Made by a program: the position numbers and the translations under genes. From assembly GCF_949987535.1 (NCBI RefSeq), contig NC_080072.1, positions 56,396,460 through 56,460,459 of the forward strand: DNA of 64,000 nucleotides, read 5' to 3'. The DNA is from Balaenoptera acutorostrata. Taxonomy: Eukaryota; Chordata; Mammalia; Artiodactyla; Balaenopteridae. The notes below the pieces were generated by a model that saw only the letters and a program-made list of their open reading frames with translations, was not told where the DNA came from and searched no databases. Positions 12,801 through 24,517 of the stretch are shown one piece after another (within the stretch, counting starts at the first letter, position 1; each line of letters begins with the position of its first letter).

Positions 12801-13690
12801 TTTGTCTCTAGGTTTTTTTTGATTTCCTCTTTGATTTCTTCAGTGATCTCTTGGTTATTTAGTAACATATTGTTTAGCCTCCATGTGTTTGTGTTTTTTA
12901 CGTTTTTTTCCTGTAATTGATTTCTAATCTCATAGCGTTGTGATCAGAAAATATGCTGGATATGATTTCAATGTTCTTAAATTTACTGAGGCTTAATTTG
13001 TGACCCAAGATGTTATGTATCCTGGAGAATGTTCTGTGCGTACTTGAGAAGAAAATGTAATTTGCTGTTTTCGGTTGGAATGTCTCATAAATATCAATTA
13101 AATCTATCTGGTCTGTTGTGTCATTTAATGCTTGTGTTTCCTTATTAACTTTCTGTTTGGATGATCTGTCCATTCGTGTGTTGTGTCATTTAAAGCTTGT
13201 GTTTCCTTATTAATTTTCTGTTTGGATGATCTGTCCATTGGTCTAAGTGAGGTGTTAAAAGTCCCCCACTATTATTGTGTTACTGTCGATTTCCTCTTTT
13301 ATAGCTGTTAGCAGTTGCCTTATGTATTGAGGTGCTTCTATGTTGGGTGCATATATATTTATAATTGTTATATCTTCTTCTTGGATTGTTCCCTTGATCA
13401 TTATGTAGTGTCCTTCCTTGTCTCTTGTAACAGTCTTTATTTTAAAGTCTATTTTATCTGATATGAGTATTGCTACTCCACCTTTCTTTTGATTTCCATT
13501 TGCATGGAATATCTTTTTCCATCCCCTCACTTTCAGTCTCTGTGTGTCCCTAGGTCTGAAGTGGGTCTCTTGTAGACAGCATATATATGGGTCATTTTTG
13601 TATCCATTCAGCAAGCCTGTGTCTTTTGGTTGGAGCATTTAATCCATTCACGTTTAAGGTAATTATTGATATGTATGTTCCTATGACCAT
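9816..13690 (-). pseudogene. L1-A ORF2 (endonuclease/reverse transcriptase), disabled but with 590-codon intact block
   Basis: ORF2 nicks DNA and primes reverse transcription. It begins MVIGTYISIITLNVNGLNAP at 13690 and shifts frame near 13592. The endonuclease is open at 13638-13255 (CLQETH, IVGDF) and again at 13173-12898 with the catalytic SDHNAM. A 65-bp tandem duplication at 13115-13244 shifts the frame between these. From 12868 to 11096, 590 codons are open. These hold the RT fingers ([14 protein letters not shown]), motif A ([13 protein letters not shown]), motif B ([15 protein letters not shown]) and motif C as FADD rather than the commoner YADD. The C-terminal Cys/His region is in shifted frames ([16 protein letters not shown] at 10126-10377). 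It ends at HICGI, 9816. Confidence 0.9.
13115..13244. repeat. 65-bp tandem duplication inside L1-A ORF2
   Basis: Two adjacent copies, 13115-13179 and 13180-13244, begin GTTGTGTCATTTAA and share TTTCTGTTTGGATGATCTGT. They differ at only a few bases. The period, 65, is not a multiple of three, so the copy shifts the endonuclease frame. Confidence 0.9.
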
Positions 13691-13748
13691 TTTCTTAATT
13701 GTTTTGGGTTTGTTTTTATAGGTCCTTTTCTTGTCTTGTGTTTCCCAC

Positions 13749-14629
13749 TTAGAGAAGTTCCTTTAGCATTTGTTGTAGAGCTGGTTTGGTGGTGCTGAAT
13801 TCTCTTAGCTTTTGCTTGTCTGTAAAGCTTTTGATTTCACTGTTGAATCTGAATGAGATCCTTGCCGGGTAGAGTAATCTTGGTTGTAGGTTCTTCCCTT
13901 TCATCACGTTAAGTATATCATGCCACTCCCTTCTGGCTTGTAAAGTTTCTGCTGAGAAATCAGCTGTTAACCTTATGGGAGTTCCCTTGTATGTTATTTG
14001 TCATTTTTCCCTTGTTGCTTTCAATAATTTTTCTTTGTCTTTAATTTTTGCCAATTTGATTACTATGTGTCTCAGCATGTTTCTCCTTGGGTTTATCCTG
14101 TATGGGACTTGCTGCGCTTCCTGGACTTGGGTGGCTATTTCCTTTCCCATGTTAGGGAAGTTTTCAACTATAATCTCTTCAAATATTTTCTCGGGTCCTT
14201 TCTCTCTCTCTTCGCCTTCTGGGACCCCTGTGATGCAAATGTTGTTGCGTTTAATGTTGTCCCAGATGTCTCTTAGGCCTCTGTCTTCATTTCTTTCCAT
14301 TCTTTTTTCTTTATTCTGTTCTGCAGCAGTGAATTCCACCATTCTGTCTTCCATGTCACTTATCTGTTCTTCTGCCTCAGTTATTCTGCTATCAATTCCT
14401 TCTAGTGTATTTTTCATTTCAGTTATTGTATTGTTCATCTCTGTTTGTTTGCTCTTTAATTCTTCTAGGTCTTTGTTAAACATTTCTTGCATCTTCTCGA
14501 TCTTTACCTCCATCCTTTTTCCGAGGTCCTGGATCATCTTCACTATCATCATTCTGAATTCTTTTTCTGGAAGGTTGCCTATCTCCACCTCATTTAGTTG
14601 TTTTCTGGGGTTTTATCTTGTTCCTTCAT
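13749..14629 (-). pseudogene. L1-A ORF1 (RNA-binding coiled-coil protein), disabled
   Basis: L1 ORF1 makes the trimeric RNA chaperone of the L1 particle. The frame runs from an ATG at 14629 to TAA at 13749-13751. Visible are a Glu/Lys-rich coiled coil with heptad-like KMQEMFNKDLEELKSKQTEM, the RRM region (NICITGVPEGEEREKG) and the C-terminal domain. Two lesions are seen. A one-base shift lies near 14601-14610, about a dozen codons in, after which the frame is open from 14588. A TGA at 14001-14003 cuts off the C-terminal domain, where an RNA-binding arginine/lysine segment would follow. Beyond the TGA the same frame stays open to the natural stop. Confidence 0.88.
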
Positions 14630-15570
14630 CTGGTACATAGCCCTCTGCCTTTCCATCTTGTGTAACTTTCTGTGAATGTGGTTTTTGTTCCACAGTCTGC
14701 AGGATTGTAATTCTTCTTGCTTCTGCTGTCTGCCCTCTGGTGGATGAGCCTATCTAAGAGGCTTGTGCAAGTTTTGTGATGGGAGGGACTGGTGGTGGGT
14801 AGAGCTGGCTGTTGCTCTGGTGGGCAGAGCTCAGTAAAACTTTAGTCCGCTCCGCTCGTCTGCTGATGGGTGGGGCTGGGTTCCCTCCCTGTTGGTCGTT
14901 TGGCCTGAGGCGACCCAACACTGGAACCTACCCAGGTTCTTTGGTGGGGCTAAATCCGGACTCTGGGAGGGCTCATGCCAAGGAGTACTTCCCAGAACTT
15001 CTGCTGCCAGTGTCCTTATCCTCTCGGTGAGACAGAGCCACCCCCCGCCTCTCCAGGAGACCCTCCAACACTAGCAGGTAAGTGTGGTTCAATCTGTATT
15101 GGGTCACTGCTCCTTCCCCTGGGTCCCAATGCGCACACTACTTTGTGTGTGCCCTCCAAGAGTGGAGTCTCTGTTTCCCCCAGTCCTGTCAAAGTCCTGC
15201 AATCAAATCCCGCTAGCCTTCAAAGTCTGATTCTCTAGGAATTTCTCCTCCCATTGCTGGACCCCCAGGTTCGGAAGCCTGACGTGGGGCCCAGAACCTT
15301 CACTCCAGTGGGTGGACTTCTGTGGTTTAAGCGTTCTCCAGTTTGTGAGTCACCCACCCAGTAGTTATGGGATTTGATTTTATTGTGATTGCGCCCCTCC
15401 TACTGTCTCATTGTGCCTTCTCCTTTGTCTTTGGATGTGGGATATCTTTTTTGGTGAGTTCCAGTGTCTTCCTGTTGATGATTGTTCAGCAGTTAGTTGT
15501 GATTTTGGTGTTCTCGCAAGAGGGAGTGAGAGCATGTCCTTCTACTCCGCCATCTTGAACCAATCTCCAG
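14630..15570 (-). promoter_or_regulatory. L1-A 5' UTR / internal promoter
   Basis: This 940-bp GC-rich stretch precedes ORF1, with the family 5' start in the last 30 bp. In L1 elements this region carries an internal Pol II promoter and often an antisense promoter. That role is family knowledge; activity here is not shown. Reading frames on the + strand across it have no family match. Confidence 0.6.
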
Positions 15571-17289
15571 AGATTTCTGCTAGGAAAATCACTGACTTGG
15601 TACTGAGAAGGAAGTGAACTAAAGCTTTGATTTTTTTTTAAGCAGTTGTAAATGGTATTGTATTTTTAAATTTTGGTGTCCACACATTTATTGCTATTAT
15701 ATAGGAACACAGCATATTAATAACAGTACCAGAGAGATCAGGATGGCAGAATAGAAGGACATGGAGCTCACCTCCTCCCACAGATACATAAAAAATACAC
15801 CTACATGTGGAACAGTTCTCACAGAATAACTACTGAACACTGGCAAAACATTTCATACAACCAGAGCTGCAAGAAACATCACCATGTAACTGGGCAGGAT
15901 GAAAGAGAAAAAAAAAGGAATTGGGATTCGACCTATACCCTGGGAGAGTGCTGTGAAACAGGAGAGTTTCTCTCACCCTGGGAACCCCCATCTCTGGCTG
16001 GAAGATCAGCCAGGACAGAAAGGGAGCGTCAGAGGTTCAGAGGAGAGTGCAGCAACTGGCTTGTGGCAGGCAGGGCAGAGAGAGACCAGCACAGTCATGG
16101 CCACCCTGCTGCACTCCCCAGCCTGAGACATGCATCTGCTGGTGTGTGCAGGGGCTGGGTGCTGAAATTCGGGCTTCAGAGGACAAACCTGGGGAGAGGA
16201 CTGGGGTTGGCTCTGCGGAGACAGCCCAAAGAGACTGGAGTGTGGCCCAGGCCACAACTTGGGGTATGCGCAGGACTGAGCCCAGGTATGCCATAGAAGC
16301 CCCATTGTTAACGCACACGCAAAGGGAGAGAAGGGGCTCTGCCACAGCAGCCTCATTTTCCTCATTGCTCACAGCAGGCACAACTCCACCTCTACAAGCT
16401 CTGGGAGCTTGCAAGTCCTGGCAGTTGCCCACACTCAGAGGCAGGGCTGAAATCTGGGCTTGCAGCTTTGGGACTGATGGATTTACAACACTCGTGCCTT
16501 TATTAGCTCAGTGCCTTCTGGACATCTCAGTGGATTACTGGTGCTCCTTAGCCTGGGGTGGGTCCAGATTTAGCACCTGTTGGCTTTGCAGGAATGTGCA
16601 CACAGAGGCGGGCCAGGGTCTGTGCTGATTCCATAGCTCCCATGGCAGGTCCAGGTGCATGACTATGGCAGGTCCCTGTGTCTGACTTCGGCAGATCTGT
16701 GCCAGCAGCTTTGTGATCACAGCAGCTGAGGGACATTCAGGCCGATTGCCTGCATTCCCTTGACTGAGACGGGGCCCCGGGCAGTACCAACAGCAGTGTA
16801 CTTTGTGAGCCCACACAACCGGTGACAGACGACACCACAGAGCTCACTTTCTGGTGGACAGCTCCTGCGGAGGAATACTTAGTGGAAGCACTCCAGTTCC
16901 ACCTACCCCACACCACACTTAAGAATTGGATCTGGGGGCTTCTATTCCAACAGCTGGGGAGCAGATCCTGCCCCTGACAGGGTTGTGACAGCCACAGAGC
17001 AAAGAGGAGGCCCCACTCAATATCCAGTACGGGCTCTGGTCACCACAACACCAGTCACACCACCTATCAACGGGATAGTGGCCAGCACACACTAAGGAAA
17101 GAGACAGCAGGCATCCATACTAAAAACAGCCCTCACACCAAAAATATTAGACTCATGCAGGCTCCACAGGAATGCTTCCACATAAAAACAGCCCTTAAAG
17201 ACCAGAGTAGATAATGTTTCTCCTAAATTCATAGAGTCAGAGAAATATAAGTAAAAAGAACCAGAGGAAATAGTCCCAATTAAAAGAAT

Positions 17290-18123
17290 GGGAGAAATTC
17301 CCTGAAAGAACAATGAAACAGACCTCTCCAGTCTACTAGATCCCAAGTTCAAAAAGGAGGTAATAAAAATACTGAAGGAATTAAGAAAGGCTATTGACAG
17401 AAATACAGATCATTATAACATGGAACTAGAAACTATAAAGAGGAGCCAATTAAAACTAGAAAACTCTTGCTGAGATGAAAACCAAGCTGAAAGCAATAAA
17501 TAGAAAACTAAATAATGCAGAAGAACGAATAAGTGATCTGAAAGATAGAATAATGGAAATCACCCAATCAGAACAGCAGACAGAAAGACAAATGAAAAAA
17601 ATCAAAGCAATATATGAGACCTATTGGATAACATAAAGTGAGCCAATCTATGCATAGTAGGAATCCAAGAAGGAGAAGAAAGAGAAAAGAGGATTGAAAG
17701 TATATTTGAAGAAATTATGACTGAAAACTTCCTAAACATAAAGAAGGAAACAGATATCCAGATACAGGAAGCCCAGACAAGATGAACCTGAACAGACCTA
17801 CACCAAGACATGTTATAACTAAAATGGCAAAAGCTAAAGATAAAGAGAAGATTCTAAAAGCAGCAAGAGAAAAACAAAGAGTTAGTTACAAGGGAACCCC
17901 CATAAGGCTATCAGCTGATTTCCCTACAGAAACATTGCAGGCCAGAAGGGAGTTGCAATATATTCAAAGTCCTGAAAATAAAAAGCCTGCAATCTGGGAT
18001 CCTCTACACAGCAAGATTATTATCTAGAATAGAAGGAAAAAGAATTTCTCAGACAAGCAAAAACTAAAAGAATATAGCAATACTAAACCTAACCTAAAAG
18101 AAATATTGAAAGGTCTTTTCTAA
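17290..18123 (+). pseudogene. L1-B ORF1 remnant
   Basis: Readable blocks include a coiled coil (KLNNAEERISDLKDRIMEIT near 17500-17570) and the RNA-binding C-terminal region at 17782-18027 (AKAKDKEKILKAAREKQR, then GTPIRLSADF). The end is LKEILKGLF followed by TAA at 18121. Several stops and frameshifts interrupt it, for example after 17625. Same role as L1 ORF1 generally. Confidence 0.8.
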
Positions 18124-18135
18124 ATAGAAAAGAAG

Positions 18136-18275
18136 TAGGGAATTCCTTGGCAGTCCAGTGGTTAGGACTTGGCACTTTTACTGCCGGGGCCCAGGTTCAA
18201 TGCCTGGTCAGAGAACTAAGATCCTGCAAACTGCGCAGTGCAGCATAATTAAATACATACATACATACATAAATC
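18136..18275 (+). mobile_element. Short tRNA-derived SINE (different CHR subfamily) in L1-B
   Basis: Starts GGGAATTCCTTGGCAGTCCA and has GGTTCAATGCC and a (CATA)n tail at 18252-18271. A perfect 13-bp target-site duplication, AATAGAAAAGAAG, lies at 18123-18135 and 18276-18288. At 140 bp it lacks the repeated 'CCACAACTA' body of the other SINEs here. Confidence 0.9.
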
Positions 18276-18726
18276 AATAGAAAAGAAGCAAGAATCTATA
18301 GGAAAGAGAGAAATCACAATTGGAAAATAAATCCCTTAAATAAGGCAGTACGTAGATTTAAAAAAACTTTTTTGTGTGCAAGCAATGGTAACTATGATGA
18401 ACAGCAAAAGTATAAACATGAAGATGTTAGAGAGGACATCAAAATCATAAAATGTCAGGGAGGGGAGTAAGAAAATGTGGGGGGTTTTTTTAGAGTGTGT
18501 TTGAGCCTGTATGACTACCAGTCTAAAGCAAGTAGTTATAGTAATGGGCTAACATACTTGAAAAAAAGGGTAACCACAAACCAAAAACATATAATTGATT
18601 CACAAAAACCAAAAAGTAGAGAACTCAAGCATAGTGCAAAAGAAAAACTTCAAACTACAAAATGAAAAACAGAAAAAGAAAGGAACAAAGAAGAAATACA
18701 AAATCCACTGGGAAACAAGGTTTAAA

Positions 18727-21700
18727 ATGGCAATAAATACATATATATCAATAATTACCTTAAATATCAATGGACTAAATGCTCCAATCAAAAGACATAG
18801 AGTGGCAGACTGGATAACAAAACAAGAGCCTACAATATGCTGCCTACACATAGATTGAAAAGTGAGGGAATGGAAAAAGATATTTCATGCAAATGGAAAT
18901 GACAAGAAAGTGAGACTTGCAATACTCATATCAGACAAAATAGACTTTAAAGCAAAGGTTATAAAGAAAGATAAAGAAGGACACTATATAATGATAAAAG
19001 GATCAATACAGGAAGAGGATTTTACACTCATCATCATATATGCATCTAATATAGAAGCACCCAAATATATAAAACAAATACTAACAGACATAAAGGGAGA
19101 AATTGATGGGAATACAATAATAGTAGGAGACTTTAACACCCCACTGACATCAGTGGACAGATCTTCCAGACAGAAAATCAATAAGGCAACAGAGATCCTA
19201 AATGACATGTTAGAAAAGTTAGACTTAATTGATATTTTAATTTTGATACTATGACATTACATCCAAAAAACCCAAAAGGCACATTCTTTTCAAGTGCACA
19301 TGGAACATTCTCTAGGATAGACCACATACTAGGACACAGAACAAGCCTCAACAAGTTTAAGAGACAGAAATTATTTCAAGCATATTTTCTGACTACAATG
19401 GCATGAAACTAGCAATCAACTAGCAATCAATAGAAAGAGAAACAAGAAAAATATCATTACTAAACAACACGCTATTAAAAAACCAGTGGGTCAACTTGAA
19501 ATCAAAGAAGAAATTAAAAAATACCTTGAGACAAATGACAATGAAAACGCAACCATAGAAAATCTATGGGATGCAGCAAAAGCAATCCTAAGAGGGAGGT
19601 TCATAGCAATGTAGGCTTTCCTCAAAAAATAAGAAAAATCTCAAACAACCTAACCTACCACCTAAAAGATTTAGAAAAAGAAGAACAAACAAAACCTAAA
19701 GTTAGCAGAAGGAAGGAAATAATAAAGATCAGACAGGAAGTAAAAAAAAAATAGAGATTTAAAAAAACAATAGAGAAAAATCAGTAAAACCCAGAGCTGG
19801 TTTTTTGAAAGGATAAACACAATTGACAAACCTCTGGCCAGGCTCACCAAGAAGAGGTCCCAAATAAACAAAATAAGAAATGAAAGAGGAGAAATAACAT
19901 CTGATACCTCCACAGAAGTACAAAAAAATCATAAGAGGATACTATGAACAATTATATCCCAACAAATTGGGCAACCTAGAAGAAATGGATAAGTTTCTAG
20001 AAACATACAGCCCACTAAAACTGAATCAAGAAGAAATAGATAATTTGAACAGACTTATTACTAGAAGTGAAATAGAATCTGTAAAAACAAAAACAAACAA
20101 AAACAAAAAAACACCTCCCTGCAAACAGAAGTCCAGGATCAGATGGCTTCACTAGGGAACTCTACCAAACATACAAAGATGAACTTATACTAATCCTTCT
20201 TAAAGTCTTCTGAAAGATTGAAGAGGAAAGAAGACTCCCAAAGTCATTCATGAAGCCACCATCACCCCAATACCAAAACCAGACAAAGACACTACCAAAA
20301 AAAGAAAATTACAGGCCAGTAGCACTGATGAACATAGATGCAAAAATCCTCAACAAAATATTAACAAACCAAATCCAACAACACATAAAAGGATCAGACA
20401 CCATTATCAAGGTGGATTCATCCCAGGGTCACAAGGATGGTTCAACATAGGCAAATCTATCAATGTGATACACCACATCAACAAAAGAAAAGACAAAAAT
20501 GACCTCAATAGATGCAGAAAAGGCATTTGATAAAATTCAACATCCATTCATGATAAAAACTCTCCCCAAAGTGGGTATAAAGGGAACATATTTCAACATA
20601 ATAAAAAGCTATTTATGACAAATATACAGCCAATATAATACTCAATGGTGAAAAGCTGAAAGCCTTCCCACTAAAATTTGGAACAAGACAGGGTTGCCCA
20701 CTCTCACCACTTCTATTCAACATAGTATTGGAAGTCCTAGCCACAGCAATCAGACAAGAAAAAGAAATAAAAGGTATCCAAATTGGAAGGGAAGAGTTAA
20801 AATTGTCATTATATGCAGATGACATGATACTATATGTAGAAAACCCTAAAGATTCCACACAAAAGCCACTCGAACTGATAAATTAAGCAAGGTAACAGGC
20901 TACAAGATTAACCTACATTTCTTTACACTAACAATGTATTATCAGAAAGAGAAAGTAAAATAACAATCTCTTTTAAAATCACATCAAAAATATATATATA
21001 TTTACAAATAAACCTGACCAAGGAAGTCAAAGACTTTATATGCTGAGAACTATAAAACGTTGATAAAGGAAACTGAAGATGATTGAAAGAAATGGAACAA
21101 TATCCCATGCTCTTGGATTGGAATAATTAATATTGTTAAAATGGCCACACTACCCAAAGCAATCTACAGATTTAATGTGATCCCTATCAAACTACCCATG
21201 ACATTTTTCCCAGAACTAGAACACATAATCCTAAAATTTATGTGGAACCATAAAAGACCCAGAATTGCTAAAGCAATCCTGAGGAAAAAGAACAAAGCTG
21301 GAGACGTAACCCTTCCAGACTAAAGACAATACTATTGATGCAAATGTACAGTAATCAAAACAGCATGGTGTTGGCACAACAACAGACATGGATCAGTAGA
21401 ACAGAATAGAGAGCCCAGAAATAAAACCACATACCTATGATCAATTAATCTTTGAGAAATGAGGCAAGAATACACAATGGGGAAAAGAATGTCCCTTCAG
21501 CAAGTGACACTGGGAAAGCTGGACAGCCACATATAAATCAATGAAGTTAGAACCCTCCCTCACACCATACACAAAAATAAATTCAAAATGGATTAAGGAC
21601 TTAATTATAAGACATGACACCATAAACTCCTAGAAAACAAGATAGGCAAAACATTCTCTGACATAAATCATACCAGTGTTTTCTTAGGTCAGTCTCCCAA

Positions 21701-22473
21701 GGCAACAGAAATAAAAGCAAAGATAAATAAATGGGACCTAATCAAACTTATAAGCATTTGCACAGCAAAGGAAACCATAAACAAAGCAAAAAGACAACCT
21801 ACAGACTGGGAGAAAATATTTTCAAATGATGCGACCAACGAAGGCTCAATTTCCAAAATATACAAACAGCTTATACAACTCAATAACAAAAAAGCAAACA
21901 ACTTAATAACAAAAAAACAAACAACCCAATCCAAAAATGGCCAGAAAACCTAAATAGGTATTTCTCTAAAGAAGACATCCGGATGGCCAGTAAGACATGA
22001 AAAGATGCTCAACATTGCTAATTGTTAGAGAAATGCAGACAAAACTACAATGAGGTATCACCCCACACCAGTCAGAATGGCCATCATTAAAAAGTCTACA
22101 AATAAATTCTGGAGAGGATTTGGAGAAAAGGAAACCCTCTTACACTGTTGGTGGGAATGTAAATTGGAGCAGCCACTGTGGAAAACAGCATGGAAGTTCC
22201 TTAAAAAACTAAAAATTGAGTTACCATAGGATCCAGCAATCCCACTCCTGGGCATATATCTAGAGAATCGACTGATGAATGGATAAAGAAGATGTGATAT
22301 GTGTGTGTGTGTGTGTATGTGTGTATATAAGGGAATATTATACAACCATAAAAAAGAATGAAATAATGTCATTTGCAGCAACATGGATAGACCTAGAGAT
22401 TATCATACTGAGTGAAGTAAGTCAAGCAGAGAAAGACAAATATCATATGATATCACTTATACGTGGAATCTAA
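18727..22473 (+). pseudogene. L1-B ORF2 remnant (EN/RT)
   Basis: Begins MAINTYISIITLNINGLNAP at 18727 and ends SLIRGI at 22473. The endonuclease core is open at 18862-19254 (IIVGDFNTP). The reverse-transcriptase motif C is the common YADD form ([13 protein letters not shown] at about 20810-20850), and SRTRQ-like motif B text lies near 20680. Stops and shifts recur every 200-300 bp, so no active protein is possible. A GT-rich microsatellite (22293-22326) has grown inside the C-terminal part. Confidence 0.85.
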
Positions 22474-22493
22474 AATATGACACAAATGAACTT

Positions 22494-22800
22494 CTTTTTT
22501 TTAAATTTAATTTTATCTTTGGCTGCGTTGGGTCTTCTCTAGTTGCAGTGAGCAGGGGCTACTCTTCACTGCATTACATGGGCTTCTCATTGTGGTGGCT
22601 TCTGTTGTTGCAGAGCACAGGCTCTAGGCGCTTGGGCTTTAGTAGTTGTGGCTCACGGGCTCTAGAGCGCAGGCTCAGTAGTTGTGGCACACGGGCTTAG
22701 TTGCTCCGTGGCATATGGGATCTTCCCAGACCAAGGATTGAACCTGTGTTCCCTGCATTGGCAGGGGGATTCTTAACCACTGTGCCACCAGGGAAGTCTC
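22494..22800 (-). mobile_element. CHR SINE in the 3' UTR of L1-B
   Basis: Minus-strand SINE with head at about 22783-22800 and T-run at 22494-22501. It is flanked by TGAACTT at 22487-22493 and 22801-22807. The L1-B 3' UTR text continues on both sides. Confidence 0.88.
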
Positions 22801-23009
22801 TGAACTTATTTTGAAAATAGAAACAGACTCACATAGAATACAAACTTATTGTTACCAAAGGGATACCAGAGGGATAAATTAGGAGTTTGGGATTAGGAGA
22901 TACAAACTAGTATATATAAATAGATAACAACAAGGTCCTACTGTATAGCACAAGAAACTATATTCAGTATCTTATAATAAACTATAATGGAAAAGAAAAA
23001 AATAAAAAG

Positions 23010-23254
23010 AAATCAGTGAAATTTATTTTAATCCCATTATATATAACCAGTATGTCAAGATATCATCAATTCATTGCGTAATCAATATAAAAAATATTGA
23101 AAATGTTAAAAAAAAATAGTGCCTACTTTGTAGGGTTCTTATGAGGCTTAAATGTAGAGTAATTCATGCAGAGCATTTTAAGCTCTATGAAGAATACCCA
23201 GAGCATAGGAGGCACTCAGTAAATATTAGCTCAAATTTTAAAAAGAGAAAAAAA
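23010..23254 (+). other. Segment between L1-B tail and resumption of L1-C, containing a MIR
   Basis: About 245 bp not belonging to L1-B or L1-C. It includes a MIR 3' end at about 23118-23233 (GTGCCTACTTTGTAGGGTTC through GGCACTCAGTAAATATTAGC) and ends A-rich at 23236-23254. A possible 3' transduction is discussed in the findings. Confidence 0.6.
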
Positions 23255-24160
23255 TATGATTGATTTTCTTTTTGTTTACCTTGTATTCTGCCACCTTGCT
23301 GAACTTAATAGTTCCAGGAGACTTTCGTAGATTCCTTGAGATTTGCTGCAAGTAGAGACAGTGGTTTATATCATCCTTTATAATGTATGTGCTTTTAATT
23401 TCTTCTTTTGCCTTATTGCCCTGACTAGAACTTCTAGGACTGTGTTGAATAACAGTGGTGAGAGCAGCTATCCTTGCGTTGTTCCCAGTCTTAGGGGAAA
23501 AGTATTCAGTCTTTTACCATTAAGTACGATGTTATCTGTATAGATTTTATAGATGCTTTTTATCAAGTTGAAGAAGTTACTCTCTATGCCTAATTTTCTG
23601 AGAATCTTTATCATGAATTGTGCTGAATTTTGTCAGATGCTTTTTTCATATCACTCGATTTGATCATATGATTTTTTTCCTTTTAGTATAGTGTATTACA
23701 CTGATTAATTTTCAAATACTGAACCAACTGTGTATTCTGAATGAACCCTACTCAGTCATGGTGTAAAAATCTTTATATATTGCTGAATGATACTTGTTAA
23801 TATTTTGTTAAGGATTTTTATATCTTTATTCAAGATAGATATTGTTTTATAGTTTTATTTTTGTACTGTCTTTGTCTGATTTTGATTTCAGGGTAATATT
23901 AGCTTCATAAAATCAATTGGGAAATGTTCCCTTCCCCTTCTATTTTCTGGAAGAAATTGCATAGAGTTGGTGTTAATTCTTCTTTAAATGTTAGGTAAAA
24001 ATTCTCCACAGAAACCATCTGGACCTGTAGTTTTCTTGGGAGACCAGGATATGACCTTTCTTGGCATATGTTCCATATGTGTGCTTGAAGAGAATACGTA
24101 TTCAGCTGATGCTGGAGGAAATTTTCTATAAATATCTATTAGATCATGTTGTTTGATGGT

Positions 24161-24517
24161 TGTGTCAGGGATCCCCAAGACCACACTCAGGTTCAAAGAT
24201 TTGCTAGAAAGACTCACAACGCTCAGAAAAAATGTTATACTCATGGTTACATTTAACCAGAGGTTAAACTGATACAGCATGACCCAGCACCCTAAGCAAA
24301 GAAACAAACAAAAAAAGGCATTTACTATTAGTCACATTATTAGTGTAAACTTTATGGTGTGGCCCTAGGTGTCAGGTATACAAAGACACTCTTATAGAAC
24401 AGGATATTCGAAGGAATTAGATGTTATCTCCCAGGAAGCAGTCAAAGGCCAATCCTTTCTTTGGGATGTGCAGTATTTGCACAGCCCAACCCCAGTGAAT
24501 TAGCCATTTGCTGCACA
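24161..24517. mobile_element. Solitary LTR with 5-bp target duplication, in L1-C
   Basis: Begins TGTGTCAGGGATCC and ends GCTGCACA, the TG...CA form of an LTR. It is flanked by ATGGT at 24156-24160 and 24518-24522. The L1-C text joins when it is removed. Five-base duplications suit the ERVL/MaLR group. The exact family and direction were not determined. Confidence 0.72.

Larger units (their letters stand above)
9603..15570 (-). mobile_element. L1-A: full-length young L1
   Basis: A complete LINE-1 on the minus strand. The 5' start (a 'CAAGATGGCGGAGTAGAAGG'-type motif at about 15545-15565) is followed by a 5' UTR of about 940 bp, ORF1 (14629-13749) and ORF2 (13690-9816). The 3' UTR contains a G-rich tract (G runs, seen as C runs at 9703-9740) and an A tail at 9596-9605. 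It is much better preserved than L1-B or L1-C, with only a handful of disabling changes. It lies inside L1-C. A candidate target-site duplication is GTTTTGATTTTTTTTTAA (9587-9604) against GCTTTGATTTTTTTTTAA (about 15625-15642). That leaves about 55 bp beyond the usual 5' end unexplained. Confidence 0.92.
15731..23009 (+). mobile_element. L1-B: full-length older L1, head to head with L1-A
   Basis: A complete L1 on the + strand. The 5' start (GAGATCAGGATGGCAGAATA near 15733) leads into a 1.55-kb 5' UTR, degenerate ORF1 (about 17290-18123), a long spacer carrying a SINE, and ORF2 (18727-22473). A 3' UTR holding a second SINE follows, with an A-rich end near 22993-23009. It is more mutated than L1-A, with many stops and shifts. 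It sits inside L1-C, whose text ends at about 15715 and resumes at about 23255. The 5' UTR is longer than and different from that of L1-A, so it is another L1 subfamily. Confidence 0.88.

Noticed and set aside
11096..12868. Long minus-strand ORF as a host gene
   Set aside because: It is L1 ORF2 reverse transcriptase by its motifs, in a full-length L1.
13975..14640. 221-codon + strand ORF
   Set aside because: It is the antisense of L1-A ORF1.
15805..16628. Overlapping ORFs of 119-193 codons on both strands
   Set aside because: They lie in the GC-rich 5' UTR of L1-B with no family match.
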